Positions 44,872 to 53,625 of a stretch of DNA of 64,000 nucleotides are shown here, piece by piece. The stretch lies in contig NZ_BAAAKI010000010.1 of NCBI RefSeq assembly GCF_039527675.1, positions 62,001-126,000 of the forward strand. The letters run 5' to 3'. Position numbers and translations under genes: made by a program. The DNA comes from Luteococcus sanguinis (GTDB lineage: Bacteria > Actinomycetota > Actinomycetes > Propionibacteriales > Propionibacteriaceae). How positions within the stretch are numbered: the first letter of the stretch is position 1; each line of letters begins with the position of its first letter. The notes beneath the pieces are model-generated. The model saw only the letters and a program-made list of their open reading frames with translations, did not search any database and was not told where the DNA came from.

Positions 44872-45408
44872 ATGACTGCCCTGCCAGACGGCCGCTCGGA
44901 TGCGCCCCTCCACCGCCCAACCACGGAACTGGCCGATCTGGCCGACTGGGTGCTGGCGGCGCCCTTCCGCAGCCATGTGCAGCAGCTGGTCGACCAGACC
45001 GGCATCCGGCCCCGCCACCTCGCGGTGCTGGTCGGTGTACCGACGGCGACCGTGCTGCGGCTAGTACACCCCCGGCCCCGCCACTCCCCCGACCGGATCC
45101 GCCGTCGGGACGCAGAACGACTCTTCGGGCTGGACGCGCACGGGCTGCGCGACCTCGCCGAGAGCAGGGTGGGAGCGGCCGAGGGACGCGTCCTGGCCAC
45201 CCGCGTCGTTGCCCGGGTCGGAACCGAGGAGGCCGTCAGGCTGACCGGTCTCTCCGAGGGTGACCTCGTGACGCTGCTGCAAAGTCCTCACCCCACCTGC
45301 AGCCGATTGGTGGTGGCGCGGTTACAGGACGCGCTGGGTCAGCTCGTCGCCCGTCCGACCCTGTGCCTGCCTAGGGTGGGGGACGTGGGCCTCCAGGCGG
45401 CGGCATGA
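44872..45408 (+). CDS. Putative DNA-binding (HTH) protein, unknown
   Basis: 178 residues, all helical. HVQQLVDQTGIRPRHLAVLVGVPTATVLRLVHP (about 37-70) reads as a helix-turn-helix and is followed by RIRRRDAERLFGLD; a second similar segment, EEAVRLTGLSEGDLVTLLQ (about 123-141), may be another HTH repeat. No known family recognised. The ATG at 44872 follows CCGGAG; an in-frame ATG/GTG start at 44830 is possible. Its stop overlaps the ATG of the prepilin peptidase gene (ATGA), so the two are translated together. Confidence 0.6.
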   Translation: MTALPDGRSDAPLHRPTTELADLADWVLAAPFRSHVQQLVDQTGIRPRHLAVLVGVPTATVLRLVHPRPRHSPDRIRRRDAERLFGLDAHGLRDLAESRVGAAEGRVLATRVVARVGTEEAVRLTGLSEGDLVTLLQSPHPTCSRLVVARLQDALGQLVARPTLCLPRVGDVGLQAAA

Positions 45409-46073
45409 CGCAAGCAGCAGCGGTGCTCGTCTGCGCCCTGCTGGGGCTGGCTGGGGCCCTTGTCGTTCCGAGGCTGCCCGAACCCACCGACAGTGGCGAT
45501 GGCATCCAACCCCGGTATCACGAGCTCACAGGCACCACCATGCTGCTGCCGGTGACTGTCCTCGGGATGACGGCGGGTTTGGCCGTCGCCACCACGCCCT
45601 GGCGTGTCTGGCCTCTCCTGGTGGGCTTCGCGGGGCTGGGCGCAGCGCTCACGGTGGTGGACCTACGGACGACCTTTCTTCCACAACAGCTCGTGCGCGT
45701 CTGTTGGTGGCTGACGGGGCTCGGCGCTCTCGCCGTGGCGTGCACCAGCAGCGACCGAACCTCACTGGCCGCCCGCTGGCCGGTGGCCGTCGTGGTCACC
45801 ACCGCCCTGTTCTGGCTGTTCTGGCGCTTCGGTGGTCTGGGCTTCGGTGACGTCCGCCTGGCGCCAGTGCTGGCGCTGTGCACCTCCTTCCGCAGCCTGG
45901 ACGAGTGGTACCTCGCCTTGCTGTTCACCGGGGCGCTGGGGGTTCTGCTCGGGCTGGGGACCACGTGGTGGCGCCGTCGCCACCCCTCCCGATTCGGCAG
46001 CGCCTTCGCCTACGGGCCGGCGATGTGGGCCGGCTGCTGGCTGGCCCTGGCATGGACCTCCCTCTCCTGCTGA
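45405..46073 (+). CDS. Prepilin peptidase (A24 family)
   Basis: Membrane aspartic protease of 222 residues with about six hydrophobic helices. The two catalytic Asp are Asp86 (TVVDLRTTFLP) and Asp149 (GLGFGDVRL), as in type IV prepilin leader peptidases. The N-terminal methylase/zinc region is absent, giving the short A24 form common in actinobacteria. No pilin or secretion genes are visible in the window, so its substrates are encoded elsewhere. Transcription ends at the inverted repeat around the assembly gap. Confidence 0.83.
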   Translation: MTQAAAVLVCALLGLAGALVVPRLPEPTDSGDGIQPRYHELTGTTMLLPVTVLGMTAGLAVATTPWRVWPLLVGFAGLGAALTVVDLRTTFLPQQLVRVCWWLTGLGALAVACTSSDRTSLAARWPVAVVVTTALFWLFWRFGGLGFGDVRLAPVLALCTSFRSLDEWYLALLFTGALGVLLGLGTTWWRRRHPSRFGSAFAYGPAMWAGCWLALAWTSLSC

Positions 46074-46102
46074 GCGGATTGGTGAAGCGCGACCCTGCAG
46101 AT

Positions 46103-46172
46103 GCAGCGGACCCCGCNNNNNNNNNNNNNNNNNNNNNNNNNNNNNNNNNNNNNNNNNCGCGGGGTCCGCTGC
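46103..46172. terminator. Probable bidirectional terminator spanning the assembly gap
   Basis: GCAGCGGACCCCGC (46103-46116) and its exact reverse complement (46159-46172) flank the gap. The pair lies between the convergent prepilin peptidase and qcrB genes, 20-30 bp from each stop. A very stable GC stem would explain both termination and failed sequencing. The true distance between the arms is unknown. Confidence 0.6.
46117..46157. other. Assembly gap (41 N)
   Basis: Forty-one undetermined bases between the prepilin peptidase and qcrB genes; no coding sequence seems interrupted. Confidence 0.99.
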
Positions 46173-46192
46173 TCGGCGTGCAGGTGACTGAC

Positions 46193-47863
46193 TCAGTGGC
46201 CGGGGCTCTCCAGTTCGGGGGGGTCACCGTGGTGGTGCGCGTCCTCGATCTCGGCGGTCGTCGGCTTGGCGATCTCGTCACCTACGTACCAGCGGCTGAA
46301 GCGGGCACGACGCGAACTGACCTCGGAGCCGGCAACGTCGCCCGGCTCCCCGGCCTCGACCATGTCGTACTGCTTGTGCTGGGTCAGGGTGAAGGCCTCG
46401 TCCTCGCTGATCGGCGCGTGATCTTCGTAGTAACGACCCTGCGGCGTCATCACGATCTCGCCGGACTCCGATCCGTGCAGGACGCGCTCGACGTCGCGGC
46501 GCTGGAGGCTGAGGCAGATGCGCTTGGTGATCAAGAAGGCGATCACCGGCATGACGAACACGGCGACGCGCATGAAGCGGGTCACGTCGTTGAGGGACAG
46601 GCCGAAATGCGTCGCCAGGATGTCGTTGCCGCCGGACAGCCAGAACATCGCGTAGCAGGTCATCCCCGCGATGCCCAGCGCGGTGCGGGTGGGCGCATTG
46701 TGCGGCAGGTCGAGGATGTGGTGCTCGTCCTTGTCACCGGTGATCCACTGCTCGATGAAGGGCCACGCGCCCAAGGCGGTGAACAACAGACCCATCAGGC
46801 CAACGCCGGGAACGAAGATGTTCCAGCTCCACGTCGTGCCGCCGATGTGCGACTCCCAGTTCGGGATGATGCGGATGGCACCCTCGACCCAGCCCATGTA
46901 CCAGTCCGGCTGGGAACCGGCAGTCACCTGAGCGGGGTTGTAGGGGCCGAACTTCCACACGGGGTTGATCTGCATGAATGCGCCCATCAGCACGGTGACG
47001 CCGAACACCACGAAGAAGAAGCCACCAGCCTTGGCCATGTAGACCGGGAACAGGGGGTAGCCGACGACATTGGACTCGGTGCGTCCGGGGCCGGGGTACT
47101 GGGTGTGCTTCTGGTACACCAACAGCGCCAGGTGCGCGGCGATCAGGCCGAGCAGGATGCCGGGAACCAGCAGGATGTGCACCATGTACAGGCGGGGCAC
47201 GAGGATGTCGCCGGGGAACTCGCCGCCGAAGACGAAGAACTCCGCCCAGGTGCCGATCAGCGGGATGGAGCGGATCAGGCCATCGACGAAGCGCAGGCCG
47301 GTGCCGGACAGCAGGTCGTCGGGCAGGGAGTAGCCTGCGAAGCCCTCGATCAGGCCGAGCGCCAGCAGGCCGACGCCGATCAGCCAGTTGAGCTCACGCG
47401 GCTTGCGGTAGGCGCCGGTGAAGAAGACGCGCAGCATGTGCACCGTCATGGCGGCGATGAACAGGATCGCGGCCCAGTGGTGCACCTGGCGCACCAGCAG
47501 ACCGCCGCGGATGTCGAAGCTCAGCGCCAGGGCGGAGGCGAAGGCCTCCGACATCTCGACGCCGCGCAGCAGCTGGTAGGAGCCCTCGTACTCGATCTCC
47601 GCCATCGACGGCTTGAACCAGATCGTCAGGAAGACGCCGGTCAGCAGCAGGATGATGAAGGAGTACAGCGCGATCTCACCGAGCAGGAAGCTCCAGTGGT
47701 CGGGAAAGACCTTGCGCAGGTTGCCACGTGCCATCTTGGCAAGGCCAACTCGCTCGTCGGCCCAGTTCAGGGCGCCGGGCAGCTTCGGAGCGCGGGACTC
47801 CTTGGTCGGCGTCTGGACGTCCAGCGCCGGGGAGGTCTCCACAACGTCAGCGGGGCGTGCCAT
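46193..47863 (-). CDS. qcrB: Menaquinol-cytochrome c reductase cytochrome b subunit
   Basis: Di-heme cytochrome b of the bcc complex, which takes electrons from menaquinol. 556 residues with eight or more membrane helices; the heme-ligand histidine pairs (VRQVHHWAAILFIAAMTVHMLR and HILLVPGILLGLIAAHLA) and PDWYMGWVEG are present. It has the long actinobacterial C-terminal extension. The ATG overlaps the qcrA stop (TGATG). Last gene of ctaE-qcrC-qcrA-qcrB. QcrB is the known target of imidazopyridine-type inhibitors in mycobacteria. Confidence 0.97.
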   Translation of the reverse strand: MARPADVVETSPALDVQTPTKESRAPKLPGALNWADERVGLAKMARGNLRKVFPDHWSFLLGEIALYSFIILLLTGVFLTIWFKPSMAEIEYEGSYQLLRGVEMSEAFASALALSFDIRGGLLVRQVHHWAAILFIAAMTVHMLRVFFTGAYRKPRELNWLIGVGLLALGLIEGFAGYSLPDDLLSGTGLRFVDGLIRSIPLIGTWAEFFVFGGEFPGDILVPRLYMVHILLVPGILLGLIAAHLALLVYQKHTQYPGPGRTESNVVGYPLFPVYMAKAGGFFFVVFGVTVLMGAFMQINPVWKFGPYNPAQVTAGSQPDWYMGWVEGAIRIIPNWESHIGGTTWSWNIFVPGVGLMGLLFTALGAWPFIEQWITGDKDEHHILDLPHNAPTRTALGIAGMTCYAMFWLSGGNDILATHFGLSLNDVTRFMRVAVFVMPVIAFLITKRICLSLQRRDVERVLHGSESGEIVMTPQGRYYEDHAPISEDEAFTLTQHKQYDMVEAGEPGDVAGSEVSSRRARFSRWYVGDEIAKPTTAEIEDAHHHGDPPELESPGH

Positions 47864-48927
47864 CAGTTGTCACCCTTCTTGAAGTCGTTGCGCGAGTCGC
47901 GCTCGAAGTAGCTGGGGCCAACGGGGACGTCGAAGTCGCGCTGGGCGACCAGGTAGCCATCGGCGCTCACCTTGATCGGGAGCTGGGGCAGCGCGCGGGC
48001 GGCGGGTCCGAAGACCACGACGCCGGAGTCACCGAGGTCGAAGGTCGACTGGTGGCAGGGGCAGAGCAGGTGGTGCGACTTCTGCTCCCACAGCGAGATC
48101 GGGCAACCCACGTGCGTGCAGATCTTCGAGTAGGCGAGGATGCCGTTGACCTGCCAGTCCTTGCGGGACTCGGGGATGCGGATGGACTCGGGTGCCATGC
48201 GGACGATGATGATGGCCGCCTTGGCCTTCGCCTGCTGAAAGGCAGTGCCGTGCAGTTCCTCGAGGTTCTCGGGCTCTGCATTGACCAGCTGCCCGATCTC
48301 CATGTCGGAGGCCTTGATGGGCTTGAAGGTGATGTCGTTGACGAGCTTCACCCCGTCGGCCCAGATGGTCTTCTCGATCGTGGCGCGACGCAACCCCGGA
48401 CCCGGGTGTGGGCCCATGTCGGCGAGAAGCACCACGGCCGGGACTGCCGCCAGTCCGGCACCCGCCAGGCCGAGGCCGATCAGCTTGCGCCGTCCGAGCG
48501 AGGACTCCGCCGCGCCGGCGCGCCACTGCTGCAGCATGGCCTCGCGGTCATCAGCGCTCGAGGACGCCGAGTGGCGGTAGTCGATGACCTCGGTGTCGTC
48601 CATCAGCTGCTTGGCCCAGTGGATGCAGGCGAAGCCGATGAGAAGGGTGGCCACGCCGCCGGTCAGGCCAAGGCCGACGTGCATGGCACTGGCATGCAGC
48701 GGGCCGAACTTGACGTAGTTCTCCTTCGGCACGGCGAAGTAGATCACCACGAAGGCGATGGCCAGCAGCGGCACCAGGGCCAGCATGCCGAGCACCTCGC
48801 GGTAGGCGCGGTTGGCAGCGGCCGCGTTTGCGTCCGTCCAGCGCTCGTGGTGGGGCTCAAGGCCTGGGTTCGGGACCGGCTGGTAGGACGCCTCGTCCAC
48901 CAGTTCGATGTCCTTGTGGTCGTTCAT
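47863..48927 (-). CDS. qcrA: Menaquinol-cytochrome c reductase Rieske subunit
   Basis: Rieske iron-sulfur protein, 354 residues. Three membrane helices (about 45-65, 78-98 and 147-168) precede the soluble domain, the actinobacterial pattern. The cluster motifs CTHVGCP (about 270) and CPCHQSTFD (about 288) are intact. A KLIGLGLAGAGL stretch after the RRK pair marks the third, Tat-type helix. The ATG at 48927 overlaps the qcrC stop. An upstream ATG at 48996 lies within qcrC and is unlikely. Confidence 0.96.
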   Translation of the reverse strand: MNDHKDIELVDEASYQPVPNPGLEPHHERWTDANAAAANRAYREVLGMLALVPLLAIAFVVIYFAVPKENYVKFGPLHASAMHVGLGLTGGVATLLIGFACIHWAKQLMDDTEVIDYRHSASSSADDREAMLQQWRAGAAESSLGRRKLIGLGLAGAGLAAVPAVVLLADMGPHPGPGLRRATIEKTIWADGVKLVNDITFKPIKASDMEIGQLVNAEPENLEELHGTAFQQAKAKAAIIIVRMAPESIRIPESRKDWQVNGILAYSKICTHVGCPISLWEQKSHHLLCPCHQSTFDLGDSGVVVFGPAARALPQLPIKVSADGYLVAQRDFDVPVGPSYFERDSRNDFKKGDN

Positions 48928-49727
48928 CACGCGCGAGCCCCCTTCTTGGCCAACCACGTGGCAACCAGCACGAGTGAGCCGATGCCGATCAACCAACCCC
49001 AGAAGCCCTCGGCCACCGGGCCGAGGCCACCGAGCGCGAAGCCGCCGTAGCTGGGCTTCTCGTTGAGGTTGGTCAGGTAACCGATGATGTCCTTGACGTC
49101 CTCGTCGGGCAGCGCGCCCTCGGAGAACAGCGGCATCTGCTGCGGACCGGTGCGCAGAGCCTCGTAGATGTGCTTCGAGGAGACGCCCTTCAGCGCGGGC
49201 GCGTAGGCGCCGTCCGGCAGCGCGCCACCGGAGCCCTCGAAGTTGTGGCAGGCCGAGCAGTTGGTGCGGAACAGTTCGCCACCGCGCGCCAGGTCCTCGT
49301 CGGAGAGGCCGGCGGTGGAGTACTTGTCGGCGGACGGGATGGCCGGACCGGCGCCGAGCGAGGCGACGTAGGCGGCGATCGCGCTGATCTCCTCGTCCGA
49401 GTAGGTCACCTGGTTGCGGGGCGCCTGGGCGGCCGGCTTGGCCATCGGCATGCGCCCGGTTCCCATCTGGAAGTCGACTGCCGCCGCGCCCACCCCGATC
49501 AGCGAGGGAGCCACGGACGAACCCTCACCGTTGAGGCCGTGGCAGGACGAGCAGGTGACGTCGTAGAGGGCCTTGCCCTGTGCGACCTGGGGGTTGGTGG
49601 TCGAGTCAGCTGCGGACTGGCTCGCCGGCGTGGCCGCCGTGTAGGCGAACCCCATCATGAACAGGGCCAGAATCAGGGTGAGCGGCTTGGCTGCCGGGTG
49701 GCGGCGCCGCTTCGAGATGAATCGCAC
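48927..49727 (-). CDS. qcrC: Menaquinol-cytochrome c reductase di-heme cytochrome c subunit
   Basis: Di-heme cytochrome c that passes electrons directly to the aa3 oxidase, replacing a soluble cytochrome c. 266 residues: N-terminal signal/anchor (about 15-33), two CxxCH sites (Cys59-His63 and Cys157-His161), and a C-terminal membrane helix (about 242-260). Start GTG with AGAGG upstream, 33 bp after ctaE. Overlaps qcrA by TGATG. Confidence 0.96.
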   Translation of the reverse strand: MRFISKRRRHPAAKPLTLILALFMMGFAYTAATPASQSAADSTTNPQVAQGKALYDVTCSSCHGLNGEGSSVAPSLIGVGAAAVDFQMGTGRMPMAKPAAQAPRNQVTYSDEEISAIAAYVASLGAGPAIPSADKYSTAGLSDEDLARGGELFRTNCSACHNFEGSGGALPDGAYAPALKGVSSKHIYEALRTGPQQMPLFSEGALPDEDVKDIIGYLTNLNEKPSYGGFALGGLGPVAEGFWGWLIGIGSLVLVATWLAKKGARA

Positions 49728-49760
49728 GAGAAGTACCTCTCTGGTGCTGGGTTTGGCGGG

Positions 49761-50477
49761 TCAGTTGGGGAGCAGCGGCAGCAGGTAGATGGCGCTGAAC
49801 AGGATGATCCAGATGAAGTCGACGAAGTGCCAGTAGTACGACACGACGATCGCGCTGACGGCCTGTTCGTGGGTGAAGGTGCGCGCCAGGTAGGTGCGGC
49901 CGAGCACGAAGAGGAAGGCCAGCAGGCCGCCGAAGACGTGCAGACCGTGGATGCCGGTGCCCAGGAAGAACAGCGACCAGTAGACATTGGTGCTGATGCC
50001 GAAGCCCTCGCTGAACAGCGTGAAGTACTCCCAGATCTGACCCGAGACGAAGATCGCGCCCATCACGAAGGTGAGGATGTACCACTCGCGCAAGCCCCAG
50101 GACAGCGGGTTGAGCAGTGAGCCTGAACGCTTCACCTTGCCGTGCTCAGCCTTGAACACGCCCATCTGGCAAGTCACGGACGACGCAACCAGGATCGCGG
50201 TGTTGATCGCGGCGAAGGTCACGTTGATGTGGTGGAACTCGGTCTGGAAGAGCGATTCCTCGTAGGTCTTGGCCGCATTGGTCGTGACCTCGCGAACCAT
50301 GAAGTAGGCGGCGAAGATGGCCGCGAAGAACATCAGTTCGCTGGCGAGCCACACCCAGGTACCCAGCGGGACCATGTCGGTGCGGCCCTTGGGTGCGTGC
50401 AGGCGGGAGGGTGCAATCGAGTGCACGGCTCCAACGGGCTTCACGGGAGCGGCGTTGGTCGTCGATGAAGTAGCCAC
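49761..50477 (-). CDS. ctaE: Cytochrome c oxidase subunit III
   Basis: 238 residues, five or so membrane helices in the C-terminal 200 residues with WVWLASELMFFAAIF, FLGTGIHGLHV and the final SYYWHFVDFIWIILF typical of subunit III. First gene of the ctaE-qcrC-qcrA-qcrB operon, starting at a GTG. The 167 bp upstream are shared with the divergent receiver-domain gene and should contain the respiratory promoter; I could not fix its boxes. Confidence 0.95.
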   Translation of the reverse strand: MATSSTTNAAPVKPVGAVHSIAPSRLHAPKGRTDMVPLGTWVWLASELMFFAAIFAAYFMVREVTTNAAKTYEESLFQTEFHHINVTFAAINTAILVASSVTCQMGVFKAEHGKVKRSGSLLNPLSWGLREWYILTFVMGAIFVSGQIWEYFTLFSEGFGISTNVYWSLFFLGTGIHGLHVFGGLLAFLFVLGRTYLARTFTHEQAVSAIVVSYYWHFVDFIWIILFSAIYLLPLLPN

Positions 50478-50644
50478 GGCGCCATTATTGCCTGAAAACT
50501 GCCTGTCGTCATGTCAAGAGTCACCTGTGGACCCATCCCGTGGTGCTGCTCGCCGCCCACGGCTCCCGTGTCCGGCACGGCGTGGGGCGCGATAGCATGC
50601 CGAGCAAGGCCGCGCAGGCGCACACCACTCCACGAGGACCACAG

Positions 50645-51067
50645 ATGAGCGAAGAGCAGACCACCGCCAGGCTGAAGGTGTTGCTGTACTCCGATGACCG
50701 CGTGACCCGTGACGAGGTGCGGCTGGCCCTCGGCCGGCGCATCGCGCAGGACCTTCCCGAACTGGAGATCTTCGACGTCGCGACCCACCGAGCCGTCGAG
50801 AAGGCTGTTGCTGGTGGCGGTTTCGACGTGCTGGTGCTGGACGGTGAGGCGGTCCCGAGTGGGGGCATGGGCCTGTGCCACCAGCTCAAGGACGAACTTC
50901 CCGACTGCCCGCCCGTCGTGCTCCTGGTGGCCCGCGTGGCCGATGCCTGGCTGGCGAGCTGGTCGAAGGCCGAGACGATCGTCCCGCTGCCGATCGATCC
51001 CGTCCGCCTGCCCAACGCGGTGGCCGACACGGTCCGCCAGGCGCGTTCGCAGGCCGCCGCTCGCTGA
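50645..51067 (+). CDS. Degenerate response-regulator receiver protein
   Basis: 140-residue stand-alone receiver-like domain. It keeps the acidic pair (SDD, residues 16-18) and a likely phospho-acceptor Asp66 (LVLDGEAVPSGG), but the conserved Lys of the usual LxKP loop is replaced (VPLPIDP) and the switch Thr is not evident, so normal phosphorylation is doubtful. The ATG at 50645 follows GAGG; an earlier frame start at 50540 is less likely. Stop overlaps the trpD ATG (TGATG). A TAGCAT near 50595 may be the -10. Confidence 0.75.
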   Translation: MSEEQTTARLKVLLYSDDRVTRDEVRLALGRRIAQDLPELEIFDVATHRAVEKAVAGGGFDVLVLDGEAVPSGGMGLCHQLKDELPDCPPVVLLVARVADAWLASWSKAETIVPLPIDPVRLPNAVADTVRQARSQAAAR

Positions 51068-52107
51068 TGGGTGCCATCGCCTGGCCAGACCTGCTCACCC
51101 GGCTCGTGACCGGCGATGACCTTGGACCCGCCGAGACCCACTGGGCGATGTCCGAGATCCTCGGCGGCAACGCCTCGCCCGTCCAGATCGCCGCCTTCGC
51201 CGTCGCGCTGCGCTCGAAGGGCGAGACCGTCGACGAGATCGTCGGCCTGGCGGAGGCCATGACCGAGGCAGCGACCCCGGTCGTCCTCTCCCGGGATGCG
51301 GTCGACATCGTCGGCACCGGGGGTGACCGGGCCAACACCGTCAACGTCTCCACGATGGCCGCCCTGACCGCGGCCGGTGCGGGCGCCAAGGTCGTGAAGC
51401 ACGGCAACCGGGCCGCATCGTCGATGTGCGGCACGGCTGACTGCCTCGAAGCCCTCGGCGTGCGACTGGAAGTTCCCCCCGCCCACCAGCAACGCGTGCT
51501 GGACGAAGCAGGCATCAGTTTCCTGTTCGCCCCGCTGTACCACCAGTCCCTGCGCCATGCCGGGCCGGTCCGCCGCGAGCTCGGCATCCAGACGACCTTC
51601 AACCTGCTCGGCCCGCTGACCAATCCAGCTCGTCCCGATGCTGCTGCGATTGGCGTCGCAGACGCCCGGGCCGCGGAGCTGATGGCAGGCGTGCTGGCCC
51701 GCCGCGGTCGCCGCGGACTCGTCTTCCACGGCGAGGACGGCCTGGACGAACTCACCACGACCACCACCAGCCGGGTGTGGCTGCTGGCCGATGGACAGGT
51801 GCACGAGACCTCGCTGGACCCCCAGGACCTCGGGTTGCGGGCCGCGACCCGTGATGACCTCGTGGGCGGCATGCCCGAGCACAATGCGCGGGTCGCCCGC
51901 GAGGTGCTCGGCGGAGCCACGGGGCCGGTTCGCGACATCGTCCTGCTCAACGCAGCCGCTGCCCTGCTGGCCCACCGTGGGCCAGCTCTGGACGGCGACG
52001 TCACCGAGCAGTTGCGCGCCTGTCTCGACGAGGCCGCCGATGCCATCGACTCCGGACGCGCCAACCAGGCCCTCGACCGGCTGGTCGGGGCGTCCAACCA
52101 GGCCTGA
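51067..52107 (+). CDS. trpD: Anthranilate phosphoribosyltransferase
   Basis: Transfers phosphoribosyl from PRPP to anthranilate in tryptophan synthesis. 346 residues with the PRPP loop GTGGDRANTVNVST (about 82-95), KHGNRAASS, and HAGPVRRELGIQTTFNLLGPLTNPA, all complete. The ATG overlaps the receiver gene stop. It is not in a trp operon; the trpD-ctaE-qcr neighbourhood is conserved in actinobacteria (Rv2192c onwards). Confidence 0.95.
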   Translation: MGAIAWPDLLTRLVTGDDLGPAETHWAMSEILGGNASPVQIAAFAVALRSKGETVDEIVGLAEAMTEAATPVVLSRDAVDIVGTGGDRANTVNVSTMAALTAAGAGAKVVKHGNRAASSMCGTADCLEALGVRLEVPPAHQQRVLDEAGISFLFAPLYHQSLRHAGPVRRELGIQTTFNLLGPLTNPARPDAAAIGVADARAAELMAGVLARRGRRGLVFHGEDGLDELTTTTTSRVWLLADGQVHETSLDPQDLGLRAATRDDLVGGMPEHNARVAREVLGGATGPVRDIVLLNAAAALLAHRGPALDGDVTEQLRACLDEAADAIDSGRANQALDRLVGASNQA

Positions 52108-52138
52108 GCCACTTGCCCCGCTCTGCGAGGATGTCTTG

Positions 52139-53596
52139 GTGCGATTCCTCACTGAACAGCCCGGCTACGACCTGACGTACAACGACGTCTTCATGGCGCC
52201 CAATCGTTCGTCCGTGACCTCCCGGATGGACGTCGACCTCACCTCCACCGATGGCATCGGCACTCCCCTGCCGCTCGTCGTCGCGAACATGACCGCCATC
52301 TCCGGCCGCCGGATGGCCGAGACGGTGGCGCGTCGCGGCGCGATGGCGGTGCTGCCGCAGGACATCCCCATCGACATCGTCAAGAAGTCCATCGACCGGG
52401 TGAAGGCCGCCCCGCCCGTCTTCGACACGCCCGTCCGAGTGTCCCCGCAGACGACCGTCGGGGAGGCGACGGCACTGATGGGCAAGCGATCCCACGGCAT
52501 GGTGGTCGTCGTCGAGGACGGTCGCCCGGTTGGGCTCGTCACCCCCGCGCAGTCCGAGGGCGTCGACCGCTTCGCCCAGGTGCACCAGGTGATGTCAACC
52601 GACCTGGTGACCGTGGGCGTTGACGCCGACCCCCAGGAGGTCTTCGTCCTCTTGACCACCCAGCACCAGCCGATCGCCCTCGCCCTTGACGGCGACCAAC
52701 TCGTGGGCGTGATGGGGCCCAAGGGTGCCCTGCGCGCCACCCTCTACTCCCCCGCCCTCGACCCCCAGGGACGGTTGATGGTGGCCGCGGCGGTGGGCAT
52801 CAACGGGGACGTGGTGGGCCGCGCGCAGGCGCTGCTGGAAGACGGCGCGGACGTGCTGGTGATGGACACCGCGCACGGCCACCAGGAGAAGATGATCGAG
52901 TCCTTGCGAGCCGTGCGCCAGGTGCGCGACGAGTTCGCCGATCGCGCCGGACGCCGAATCGCGATCGTGGCGGGCAATGTGGTCACCCCCCAGGCCGTCA
53001 CCGACCTCGCCGACGCCGGTGCGGACGTGTTGAAGGTCGGCGTCGGCCCCGGCGCGATGTGCACGACCCGGATGCAGACCGGGGTGGGGCGCCCGCAGTT
53101 CTCGGCGGTGCTGGACTGCGCCGAGCAGGCCCGCTCGCTGGACAAGGCCGTGTGGGCTGATGGCGGCGTCCGCCACCCCCGCGACGTCGCCCTGGCGCTG
53201 GCCGCCGGCGCCGGCAGCGTGATGATCGGTTCGTGGTTCGCCGGTACCCACGAGTCCACGGGTGACCTGCTCGTCGACGCGCAGGGCCGTTTGTACAAGG
53301 AGTCCTTCGGGATGGCCAGCGCCCGCGCCGTCCGGACCCGCACAGCCCAGCAGTCGGCCTTCAGCCGCGCTCGCGCCGCCCTCTTCGAGGAGGGCATCAG
53401 CTCCTCGCGGATGTACCTGGATCCCGCTCGCCCGGGCGTCGAGGATCTCATCGACTGGATCACCTCAGGCGTACGCTCGTCGTGCACCTACGCCGGCGCG
53501 CGTACCCTCGCCGAGTTCGCAGAGAAGGCCGTGGTCGGGGTCCAGAGCCCCTCGGGCTTCGACGAGGGACGCCCGCTGTCGCAGTCTTGGAGCTGA
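52139..53596 (+). CDS. guaB1: GuaB1-family IMP dehydrogenase-like protein (probable GMP reductase)
   Basis: 485-residue TIM-barrel enzyme with two CBS domains (about 95-200) inserted in the barrel. The catalytic loop is GPGAMCTTR with Cys308, and the ADGGVRHPRDV and GSWFAGTHES segments are present. Actinobacterial GuaB1 proteins are distinct from true GuaB; the mycobacterial one has been reported to be a CBS-containing GMP reductase, so GMP to IMP conversion is likely. The GTG at 52139 has GAGGA eight bases upstream and lies 31 bp after trpD. Confidence 0.9.
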   Translation: MRFLTEQPGYDLTYNDVFMAPNRSSVTSRMDVDLTSTDGIGTPLPLVVANMTAISGRRMAETVARRGAMAVLPQDIPIDIVKKSIDRVKAAPPVFDTPVRVSPQTTVGEATALMGKRSHGMVVVVEDGRPVGLVTPAQSEGVDRFAQVHQVMSTDLVTVGVDADPQEVFVLLTTQHQPIALALDGDQLVGVMGPKGALRATLYSPALDPQGRLMVAAAVGINGDVVGRAQALLEDGADVLVMDTAHGHQEKMIESLRAVRQVRDEFADRAGRRIAIVAGNVVTPQAVTDLADAGADVLKVGVGPGAMCTTRMQTGVGRPQFSAVLDCAEQARSLDKAVWADGGVRHPRDVALALAAGAGSVMIGSWFAGTHESTGDLLVDAQGRLYKESFGMASARAVRTRTAQQSAFSRARAALFEEGISSSRMYLDPARPGVEDLIDWITSGVRSSCTYAGARTLAEFAEKAVVGVQSPSGFDEGRPLSQSWS

Positions 53597-53625
53597 CCCA
53601 ACACGCTCCGGCAGCGGTGAACGAA

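Noticed and set aside
46103..46172. Transposon terminal repeats at the gap
   Set aside because: The inverted repeat is a GC hairpin between convergent stops, with no target duplication or transposase nearby; a terminator explains it better.
45878..47911. Long plus-strand frame running through the assembly gap and opposite qcrB
   Set aside because: It reads through N bases and lies antisense to an unambiguous cytochrome b gene.
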